DNA from: Thermogemmatispora onikobensis
GTDB lineage: Bacteria; Chloroflexota; Ktedonobacteria; Ktedonobacterales; Ktedonobacteraceae
Assembly: GCF_001748285.1 (NCBI RefSeq)
Contig: NZ_BDGT01000020.1
Coordinates: 1-64,000 of the forward strand
DNA: 64,000 nt
Reading direction: 5' to 3'
Made by a program: the position numbers and the translations under genes. The stretch's first letter is position 1; every line of letters begins with the position of its first letter. This document shows positions 17,338 through 24,441 of the stretch, in pieces. The notes beneath the pieces are model-generated. The model had not been told where the DNA came from. It made no database searches and was given only the letters and a program-made list of their open reading frames with translations.

Positions 17338-18486
17338 TTATCTGCCAGCAGGCACAGCGTCGCCGCGGCGCGCGAAGAACTTGCGCAGCGCCGGATAGAC
17401 TTCCTTCTTATCCGAGATCGTCACTGCCACAAACTTCTTGTCCGTGATACGGCTATAGGCCGACATCAACGTACTGGGAGAGCGATAGTGACCCTCGCGG
17501 ATCTCACCATAGCCGAAGATATTGCACAGCTCGATGAGCTGCTGCACCAACTGCACGCAGCGATCATTATCCCAGGGAAGGTTGTCGCCATCCGAGAAAT
17601 GGAAGGGGTAGATATTCCAGTCGTGGGGATTAAAGCGCTCCTTGATGATTTGTAGCGCCAGCTCATAGGCCGACGAAACCTGCGTGCCGCCGCTCTCGCC
17701 CTTGTGGAAAAACTCCTCTTCCGTGACCTCCTTGGCCTCGGTGTGGTGGCTGATGAAAACAATATGGACGTTATTATACTTCGTTCGCAGGAAGCGCACC
17801 ATCCAGAAGTAGAAGCTTCTGGCGATATACTTCTCAAACTCCCCCATCGAGCCGGAGACATCCATCATGGCAATCACCACGGCGTTCGACTCGTAGCGGA
17901 TGGTCGGCTCCCAGACCTTGAAGCGCAGATCCTCGTTCTTGATGTCCTTAAAGCGCGGCTCGCCCTTGGCGGCATTGCGCTTCATATTCTCCAGAATGGT
18001 GCGCTTCTTATCAAGATTGGTCAGCGGGCCATGCTTGCGGATATCGGTAAAGCGCACGGCATCGGTCTGCAGCTCCTGCTGGCGCTTCTGCTCCAGATTA
18101 GGAAGCTCCAGATCCTCGAAGATCAGCTCTGACAGCTCCTCCATGCTGATCTCGGCCTCGTAGTAGTCGTAGCCGGGATCTTTGCCGGCCTCGCCTTTCT
18201 TGCCGCGGCCCGCGCGTGGCTCCTGAGCAATCACATCGCCGACGCGGCTCTTGCCATCGCCCTGGCCCGCATGAGACTGGCGCCCGGGATCATAGCGGAA
18301 GCGGTACTCCTCCAGCGAGCGGATCGGCACGCGGACCGTCTTCTTGCCATCGGAGAGAATGATACTCTCTTCGCTGACAATCTCCTGCAGATTCTTTTTA
18401 ATAGCCTCGCGAATCTTCTCCTTGTGGCGCTCCTGGTCAATCTGCCCCTTGCGGTGCAGCGACCAATCGTGCTGCGAGACGGACAT
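17338..18486 (-). CDS. yhbH: YhbH/YeaH family protein (DUF444, VWA-like)
   Basis: A 382-residue DUF444 protein, partner of PrkA/YeaG and SpoVR in sporulation and stationary-phase stress. It has a von Willebrand A-like region with the MIDAS-type DVSGSMGEFEKY, preceded by an N-terminal segment binding a charged linker (HAGQGDGKSRVGDVIAQEP). Further typical text: HHTEAKEVTEEEFFHKGESGGTQVSS and YPFHFSDGDNLPWDND. Start ATG at 18486 with AGGAAGGAG seven bases upstream; the open frame above it is not coding-like. The 293-bp interval up to prkA (18487-18779) contains only GC-rich sequence with no clear promoter. Confidence 0.95.
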   Translation of the reverse strand: MSVSQHDWSLHRKGQIDQERHKEKIREAIKKNLQEIVSEESIILSDGKKTVRVPIRSLEEYRFRYDPGRQSHAGQGDGKSRVGDVIAQEPRAGRGKKGEAGKDPGYDYYEAEISMEELSELIFEDLELPNLEQKRQQELQTDAVRFTDIRKHGPLTNLDKKRTILENMKRNAAKGEPRFKDIKNEDLRFKVWEPTIRYESNAVVIAMMDVSGSMGEFEKYIARSFYFWMVRFLRTKYNNVHIVFISHHTEAKEVTEEEFFHKGESGGTQVSSAYELALQIIKERFNPHDWNIYPFHFSDGDNLPWDNDRCVQLVQQLIELCNIFGYGEIREGHYRSPSTLMSAYSRITDKKFVAVTISDKKEVYPALRKFFARRGDAVPAGR

Positions 18487-18779
18487 AGCGTACACTCCTT
18501 CCTGGCTGGAAGCGCAGCGAAAAGAGAACAGGGGATGAACCACCGGCCCAGCTCCTCACCCCCACACCCTGGGCCTGGGCCGGCCTCTGCTTTCGCTGCA
18601 GCTGCTCTGGTCAGCCTGGTCAGCCTGCCAGAGTCAGCCGATCGGCAAGCGAACAAGAGCCGGGCAGGAGAGTGGCGCGGCTCGATCGGCTGGCTGCTCA
18701 GCGCTGTGGCTGGCCACGGCCACGCCAGGGCCTGGGTAGTTCGGCAGCGCGGCTGGTTCACCCCCTGGAAAACTATTCC

Positions 18780-20675
18780 TTAGCGATTCAACAGGCTTCC
18801 GACGTAGCGCAAGATCTCATTGGCGCAGACATGGCAGTAGCCATGCTCCGTCATCAGACGATCAACCACCTCATTAATCTTACGCAGCTGCTCCTTATCA
18901 GGCGTGCGCGTCGAGGTTGTGATCTTGACAACATCGCGCAGATCGGCGAAGAGCTTCTTCTCGATGGCTTCCTTCAAGCGCTCATGGCTGGTATAGTCAA
19001 AGGTCAGCCCCTTGCGCGCCAGCGACGAAATGCGGATCAGAATCTCCTCACGGAAGGCCCGCTTGGCGTTCTCCGTGATGCCGATCTGCTCCTCGATCGA
19101 GCGCATCAGCTGCTCATCGGGATCGATCTCCTCATCGGTGATGGGATCGCGCAGCTTCGTCTTATTGCAATAGGCCTCGACGTTGTCCAGGTAGTTATTG
19201 AGCAGCGTGCGCGCCGCCTCCTCATAGGAATAGACGAAGGCGCGCTGCACCTCCTTCTTGGCCAGCTCGTCGTACTCCTTGCGCGCCTCACTGATAAAGT
19301 TGAGGTAGCGCTCGCGCTCCTCGCGTGTAATGCTTGTATGCTGATCAAGGCCATCGCGCAGAGCACGCAGAGCATCGATCGGATTGATGCAGGTCACATT
19401 CTGACGCACCAGAGCATTCGAGAGACGGTTAATGACATAGCGCGGCGAGATGCCGTCCATGCCCTCGCGCTGGGCCTCCTCCTGCAGCTCGCGGACATCC
19501 TTCTGCTTGAAGTCCTCGATGTCCTCACCGTCGTAGAGGCGCAGCTTCTTCATCAGGCTCATACCAGCCTTCTTCGATGGCTCCAGGCGCGTCAGGACAG
19601 CAAAGATGCTGGCAATACGCAGCGTGTACGGGGCAATATGCACGTTACGCAGGGCGCTCTGCTTGAGGAGCTTCTCGTAGATCTTGATCTCATCGGAGAC
19701 GCGCAGGTTGTAGGGCACCTTCACCAGAATGATGCGGTCCTGCAGCGCCTCAGACTTCTTGTTGCCGACGAAAGCCTGATACTCATGCTCATTGGTATGG
19801 CTGACTACCACCTCGTCGGCATAGATCATACTAAAGCGGCCCGTCTTGATATTCTGCTCCTGACTGAGGGTGAGCAGCACATACAGGAACTTCTCATCGA
19901 CCTTGAGCATCTCGATGAATTCCATCAGGCCGCGATTAGCAACGTTCAATTCGCCGTCGAAGCGGTAGGCGCGGGGATCGCTCTCGACACCAACCTCACC
20001 GATCGTCGAGAGGTCGATGCCGCCAACCAACTCGCTGATGTCCTGGCTCTTGGGGTCTGATGGGGTAAACGTGCCGATGCCGACGCGATACTTCTCGCTA
20101 AAGGCGATGCGCTGGACGGGGACATCTTCAATGCGCCCGTGATACTCGTTATCGAGCATGTAACGGCAGCGCGGGCACAGATCGCCCTCGATGTAGAGGC
20201 CAAACTCCTTCTCGATATCGGGGCGCAGCTCCTGGGGGATGAGATGCAAAGGCTCCTCATGCATCGGGCAACCTTTGATCGCGTAGACGGCGCCGGCCTC
20301 GGTGCGCGTGTAGGCTTCCAGGCCCCGCTTGAGCAACTGCACAATGGTCGACTTGCCGCCTCCAACTGGCCCCATCAGCAGCAGAATGCGCTTGCGCACC
20401 TCCAGGCGCTGGGCTGCCGAATGGAAGTAGTCGACGATCTGCTGCAGCGCCTTCTCGATGCCGAAAATCTCCTGGCTGAAGAAGTTGTACCGCAGTTCGC
20501 CGTTGCGCGTAGTCTCGACACCCGCCTCCATGATCATGTCGTAAATGCGCTCATGCGAGAGGCGGGCGACTTTCGGCCTCTTACACGCGATCTCAAAGTA
20601 TTGGGCGAACGTCCCCTCCCACGCAAGTGCTCGCTCTCGGTCCCGATATTCCTCTAACCGCTTCACCAGGTCCAT
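18780..20675 (-). CDS. prkA: PrkA AAA+ protein (sporulation/starvation kinase or protease)
   Basis: A 631-residue PrkA/YeaG protein: an N-terminal AAA+ domain and a C-terminal PrkA domain. It has been described as a serine kinase and later as a AAA+ protease involved in sporulation and starvation adaptation. Walker A is GPVGGGKST (residues 102-110); a CxxC-like zinc motif DLCPRCRYMLDNEYHG follows; Walker B text FIEMLKVDEKFLYVLLTLSQEQ and sensor SMIYADEVVVSHTNEHEY are visible. The C-terminus ends HGYCHVCANEILRYVGSLL. It is the first gene of the prkA-yhbH-spoVR run. A 13-bp palindrome lies about 110 bp upstream. Confidence 0.96.
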   Translation of the reverse strand: MDLVKRLEEYRDRERALAWEGTFAQYFEIACKRPKVARLSHERIYDMIMEAGVETTRNGELRYNFFSQEIFGIEKALQQIVDYFHSAAQRLEVRKRILLLMGPVGGGKSTIVQLLKRGLEAYTRTEAGAVYAIKGCPMHEEPLHLIPQELRPDIEKEFGLYIEGDLCPRCRYMLDNEYHGRIEDVPVQRIAFSEKYRVGIGTFTPSDPKSQDISELVGGIDLSTIGEVGVESDPRAYRFDGELNVANRGLMEFIEMLKVDEKFLYVLLTLSQEQNIKTGRFSMIYADEVVVSHTNEHEYQAFVGNKKSEALQDRIILVKVPYNLRVSDEIKIYEKLLKQSALRNVHIAPYTLRIASIFAVLTRLEPSKKAGMSLMKKLRLYDGEDIEDFKQKDVRELQEEAQREGMDGISPRYVINRLSNALVRQNVTCINPIDALRALRDGLDQHTSITREERERYLNFISEARKEYDELAKKEVQRAFVYSYEEAARTLLNNYLDNVEAYCNKTKLRDPITDEEIDPDEQLMRSIEEQIGITENAKRAFREEILIRISSLARKGLTFDYTSHERLKEAIEKKLFADLRDVVKITTSTRTPDKEQLRKINEVVDRLMTEHGYCHVCANEILRYVGSLLNR

Positions 20676-20782
20676 AGGTTACCCTTTCTTCTTCTGTCTG
20701 CTAGGCTGCCGGCCAGTTCTGCAGGCGGGACGCTTCGCCTCAGACCAGCGCCGGCGGGACGGGAAGAACGCTTACTGACTGT

Positions 20783-20795
20783 TACACCGGGTGTA
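20783..20795. promoter_or_regulatory. 13-bp palindrome upstream of prkA
   Basis: TACACC-G-GGTGTA is a perfect inverted repeat, 108 bp before the prkA ATG. A dimeric regulator site is possible. I could not place an unambiguous -35/-10 pair beside it. Confidence 0.4.
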
Positions 20796-20887
20796 CGCCT
20801 TTGCCGAGGTTCCTTTCCTTCTATGCCTGCTATGACTACAATGACTGCTGCTCCTTCCGGCGCGAAAAACAGGTAAACTATGATATC

Positions 20888-20940
20888 AAAGGGCTGGTTT
20901 TCCGCTCGATCTGCATGCCAAGCTAGAGAACCAGCCCTTT
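20888..20940. other. 12-bp-arm inverted repeat
   Basis: AAAGGGCTGGTT (20888-20899) is exactly complementary to 20929-20940 across a 29-nt loop. The A/T ends of the arms allow it to act as a terminator in either direction. It is the only structured element I see in the 850-bp gene-free interval 20676-21525, apart from a (CTGG)4 tract at 21381-21396. Confidence 0.4.
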
Positions 20941-21525
20941 CTACGTTGCAACATGCGATATGACTGTACTTGCTGCCTGCATCTTCTGCTCGCTCTCCTT
21001 CCGCTTCTCCTCTCGCCTGCCTTCAATACCCTCTCGCGGCTTGCCAAGCTGCAGCGAAGATGGGCCGCTGAACGTCTGGCCCTCGGGCCGCGTGGAGCAA
21101 GTGCTCTCCCTGCTTTTTGTTCTCTCCCCTCCTTCTCCTTGCCCCTGCGCTCCCCCCGAGAGGTCCCACTTGTTCCCCCTGCAGGGGATACCGTGTCTGG
21201 TTGAATGTCATATGTTGCTTGATTCGGACGTGTTCCAGAGTAAACAGTAACGGTAATCGTAGCATACAGTACAGACCGGCCCCTGTCAAGTGGCGACCGC
21301 CGCTTTTCAGCATCCCCCATCTGGGTCATCTCCTGGCTGCTCCCTCAGCCTCGTCGCTGGCCAGTCTTCCCTGCATGCACCTGGCTGGCTGGCTGGCCCA
21401 CGCCGGTTCTTTCTTTCGACAGGGGGCGAAAGCGGCAAACCGTTCCGGTGGAGGTGGCGAAGGCGATAGCCGCAGAGCGCTGGCTGCCGAGGCCGTGTCG
21501 GGCCTCTCTAAGCGGGCAGGGCCAG

Positions 21526-22971
21526 CTATCTGTCTACTTCTTCATGCTCTTCACGGGCGCGATCACGCGCGGTGTCACGCGGGGCTTCGATGAGGGGGAT
21601 GCTGACGTGGAGGCGACAGCCACCGTCGGCGGGACAACTGAGATGCAACTCGCCCCCTAGCTCGTGCACGCGCTCACGCATGCCGATCAGGCCGTAATGG
21701 CCCGGCCCCGAACCGGCGTCCGTGAGCGGAACGAAAAGGCTGTCGCTGGCAACGGGAGCCTCGTCTCGGCTGCAGGCCGCGAGCTGGGCCTGCACCTCCA
21801 GCGGCAGACCAACGCCGTTGTCGGCAAGGGTGAGCTGAAGCCGGCCAGCTTCTGTGCGCAACCGCAGCCAGACCCGTGTGGCCTGGGCATGCTTCTCGAT
21901 GTTGGTGAGGGCCTCTTGAATGATTTTGAGCAGGGTCTCAATGATTTTGAGCAGGGCCTCTTGCCGGTCACCGGGCAGATGCTCCAACTCGGGGGGAAGG
22001 TCTAGCTCCAGGCTCCACCCGCAGCGCGCCGCCCGACGCTGGGCAATGGAGGTAATCGCTTGCCGGAGGGAGCCTTGCAGCAGCACAGGTGAACGCAGAT
22101 TCGCGATGGAGGCCCGTAGCCCGCTCATGGCCTCGCGCGTGACTTGCAGCGTCTCGACAATCTCCCGCTCACAGCGCTGCGGGTCCCGACCGACAAGGCG
22201 ACGCAGTACCTCTAGCTTGACACTGACCAGGGTAAGGGCATGACCAAGAGTGTCATGCATTTCGCGCGCCAGGCGCGTGCGCTCGCGCAGGACGGCCAGC
22301 TCCTGTTCCTGAGCCGCCGAGAGCGCCAGACGCTGATGGGCCTCCTCCAGTTCACTATGGGCCTGGGCCAATTCCTGTAAAAGGCGCGCATTGCGTTCCT
22401 GTTCTCTGAAGAGACGGGCAATGGTAAGGGCCGAGATAACCGCAGAGCTGAGCGAGAGAAGCAGTCCCCCTAGCACACCCAGATCATTCAGCTCCAGAGG
22501 CCAGTGGAAGACCCCGCTGAGCAGCAGGAAGGTCAGGAGCGAGCAGAGTAGCGGCCAGACGAGGAAAGGCAGTTCAAAGATGGAGAAGCAGAGACCAAAG
22601 ACAAGCCAGTAGTCCCAGGCCAGACCGCGGTCAATGCAGGCCAGCGCCAGACAGATGAGATAGCAGCAGGCCCAGAGGATCAGGGCATAGGGACGAGCTG
22701 GAGGCCAGCGACGCTCTAGCCGTAGCCACATACGCCCAAAGTGGAAACCCTGTACGAGGAGCAAGAGTAACGAGAGCAGGATAATAGTCACAGCCCGCCA
22801 GTCATGAAAGTAACTGGGAGAAGCGCTAAGTACTATATAGTCAGCGATGGTCAGGGCAACGATATAAAAGAGGAGCCATTGCAGGCCGAACAGGCGCAGA
22901 CGACGGTGAAATCGCTGCTCAGCCTCGCTGGCAGCCGCCATGTGCTCCTCACTCTTCTCGACAGCGGTCAT
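21526..22971 (-). CDS. Sensor histidine kinase, NarL/LiaS type (HisKA_3)
   Basis: A 481-residue membrane sensor kinase. About six TM helices (residues 25-190) form the sensor, followed by a coiled coil (LLQELAQAHSELEEAHQRL), the phosphoacceptor box REMHDTLGHALTLVSVKLE and an HATPase_c domain with EALTNIEKHA, LADNGVGLP and GHYGLIGMRERV. Within the N-box helix the heptad LLKIIET/LLKIIQE occurs twice because of a 21-bp tandem duplication (21919-21956), lengthening the helix before the ATP-binding Asn. No response regulator gene is adjacent, which is unusual for this class. Start ATG 22971 with AGGTGA upstream; the open frame extends to 23058. Confidence 0.88.
   Translation of the reverse strand: MTAVEKSEEHMAAASEAEQRFHRRLRLFGLQWLLFYIVALTIADYIVLSASPSYFHDWRAVTIILLSLLLLLVQGFHFGRMWLRLERRWPPARPYALILWACCYLICLALACIDRGLAWDYWLVFGLCFSIFELPFLVWPLLCSLLTFLLLSGVFHWPLELNDLGVLGGLLLSLSSAVISALTIARLFREQERNARLLQELAQAHSELEEAHQRLALSAAQEQELAVLRERTRLAREMHDTLGHALTLVSVKLEVLRRLVGRDPQRCEREIVETLQVTREAMSGLRASIANLRSPVLLQGSLRQAITSIAQRRAARCGWSLELDLPPELEHLPGDRQEALLKIIETLLKIIQEALTNIEKHAQATRVWLRLRTEAGRLQLTLADNGVGLPLEVQAQLAACSRDEAPVASDSLFVPLTDAGSGPGHYGLIGMRERVHELGGELHLSCPADGGCRLHVSIPLIEAPRDTARDRAREEHEEVDR
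21919..21956. repeat. 21-bp tandem duplication inside the kinase gene
   Basis: The 17-mer starting AATGATTTTGAGC occurs at 21919-21935 and again at 21940-21956, period 21. The translation repeats seven residues in frame, just before the ATP-binding N box. Confidence 0.85.
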
Positions 22972-23095
22972 GGTCTTCACCTGCTCTCCTCTCCAGAGCC
23001 TGCCTGGCCTGCTTGCTGAGGATTTCCTGACGATGCCACTGGCGCTTCGTCGCTCCACACCGCACCTTGCTGGTAGCGGCAGAGCTAGATGGGCT

Positions 23096-23163
23096 GTCGA
23101 CCCATCCGTCTTGAACCTGCAGCCGAAACGGATGGCCGCAGCGACACGACGGGATGGGTCGAC
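23096..23163. other. Competing inverted repeats in the kinase leader
   Basis: GTCGACCCATCC (23096-23107) is the exact complement of 23152-23163. The overlapping CCATCCGT (23102-23109) can instead pair with ACGGATGG (23128-23135). The two stems are mutually exclusive in a transcript read toward the histidine kinase. Confidence 0.4.
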
Positions 23164-23182
23164 CCGCGTTCTCTGTTCGCGT

Positions 23183-23228
23183 TGTCAGTCCCTGTCTACA
23201 AGGATCAGTATAATCGCTGGGACTGACA
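23183..23228. other. 10-bp-arm inverted repeat after the SAM hydrolase gene
   Basis: TGTCAGTCCC (23183-23192) pairs exactly with 23219-23228 over a 26-nt loop, 28 bp after the stop of the hydrolase gene on the minus strand. No T-run follows. A factor-dependent terminator or processing site is possible. Confidence 0.4.
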
Positions 23229-23255
23229 GGCGCCAGTGCCGAAAGAACGAAAGAA

Positions 23256-24128
23256 CTAGGCTTCCTCTATGACTAAAGTCACGGCTTCCCCTACGGAGAT
23301 ACCCAGGGCGGCAGCGGCGTTGCCATTGCGAATGGCCACCCCCACATAGCCGGCGCTGTCGCTGTAGATGAAGGGTTCGCCTTCGCCAGCCTCTCCGGCA
23401 AAGAAGGGCTGCCGCCGCTCGATGGTCAGGCGACGCCCGGGTATGAGCAGGCGCACACGCGGGGCAGTGAAGAGGTCAGGCACGAGGGTCAGGGGAATGC
23501 TCGTCACCAGGTTGCCAAAGTGGTCGATGTAGATGACGCTGGACTCGATGCTCCCTCCCTCGCGCCGCGGCTGGCTGAGATCAAGGCGCTGCAACGAGCC
23601 AGGATCAAGGATAGTGCCGAGGTCCGCGAGCGGCACCCCACGTGCCAGATGGGCCGCCGCCGGCGCAAAGATGTCTCGCCCGTGGAAGGTCGTGCTGACC
23701 ACCGGCAGACGATAGGCCGGGTTCTCCAGAGCCACTGCCCGACGCAGCGGCTGCTCGGCCAGCACATAGCTGAAGAGACCATTGTCCGGCCCAACAAAGA
23801 ACCAGTCGCCGGCTTCCAGCACAATGGCCCGACGCCGGCTCCCAACCCCTGGGTCCACAACACAGAGAAAAATACTGCCCGCCGGAAAATAGCGATAGGC
23901 GGTTGAAAGCAACCAGGCCCCAGCCGCGACGTTCTGGGGCGCAATGTCATGGCTGATGTCTATTAACTGCGCCTGCGGGACAATGCTGGCAATGACTCCC
24001 TTCATGATGCCCACAAAGCCGTCGCGCAGGCCAAAGTCGGTCATGAGGGCAATGACAGGAATGGATCGGCGAACGGCGGCCTGCTCGTGAGCGCTGGCCG
24101 CCTGGGGCTGCTCTTCTTTTTGCACCAT
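23256..24128 (-). CDS. SAM hydroxide adenosyltransferase (SAM hydrolase, DUF62)
   Basis: A 290-residue member of the DUF62/fluorinase-like family that splits S-adenosylmethionine with hydroxide to adenosine and methionine. Family text: ALMTDFGLRDGFVGIMKGVI near the N-terminus, IDISHDIAPQNVAAGAWLL, FLCVVDPGVGSRRRAI, WFFVGPDNGLFSYV, TFHGRDIFAPAAAHLA and, in the second domain, VIYIDHFGNLVTSIP. The Asp-Arg/Lys-His residues of hydrolases are compatible with FHGRD and DHFGN; the fluorinase-specific loop is not evident, so chlorinase or fluorinase activity is unlikely. No signal peptide. The nearest gene downstream is the histidine kinase, with a structured 285-bp gap. Confidence 0.9.
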   Translation of the reverse strand: MVQKEEQPQAASAHEQAAVRRSIPVIALMTDFGLRDGFVGIMKGVIASIVPQAQLIDISHDIAPQNVAAGAWLLSTAYRYFPAGSIFLCVVDPGVGSRRRAIVLEAGDWFFVGPDNGLFSYVLAEQPLRRAVALENPAYRLPVVSTTFHGRDIFAPAAAHLARGVPLADLGTILDPGSLQRLDLSQPRREGGSIESSVIYIDHFGNLVTSIPLTLVPDLFTAPRVRLLIPGRRLTIERRQPFFAGEAGEGEPFIYSDSAGYVGVAIRNGNAAAALGISVGEAVTLVIEEA

Positions 24129-24292
24129 GATGGCTTCTCTCTTCGCTTCGTTTCAGCCGGCCCCACAGAGAAGGCCGGGCCTTTTCTTCTTTCTGTGTAG
24201 TCGCTGGCGAACACCCTGTCAAGAGGGCTCAAGAGGGCAGGCCAGCGAATCGCTCAATGGTACTGGCCAGCTACCCTTCTTTAGCCATTGTA

Positions 24293-24301
24293 TGCTATAC
24301 T
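24293..24301 (+). promoter_or_regulatory. Extended -10 element (TGCTATACT)
   Basis: TGC-TATACT, about 140-260 bp before the candidate starts of the scaffold protein gene, without an obvious -35. The same TGn-TATA(A/C)T form recurs before several plus-strand genes in this window. The interval 24129-24441 contains nothing else I recognise. Confidence 0.4.
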
Positions 24302-24441
24302 AGCCACGATATAGAGCGGTCCTGACAAGAATACAGGTAGAATAGAAGAATAGTCCAGGCAATTTCAGTCTTTCTTGAGCCTGTTCTTTCTGCGCTACGA
24401 GCGGGTGGTCTGGGTATTCCCGGCCAAAACGCAGCTTTGCA

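Noticed and set aside
20886-21329. 147-codon minus-strand frame in the gap before the kinase
   Set aside because: Arg/Ser-rich shadow-like composition, no SD; the region carries an inverted repeat instead.
23256-24128. Fluorinase or chlorinase instead of SAM hydrolase
   Set aside because: The sequence fits the common DUF62 hydrolases; I do not see the halogenase-specific loop, and no halometabolite genes are adjacent.
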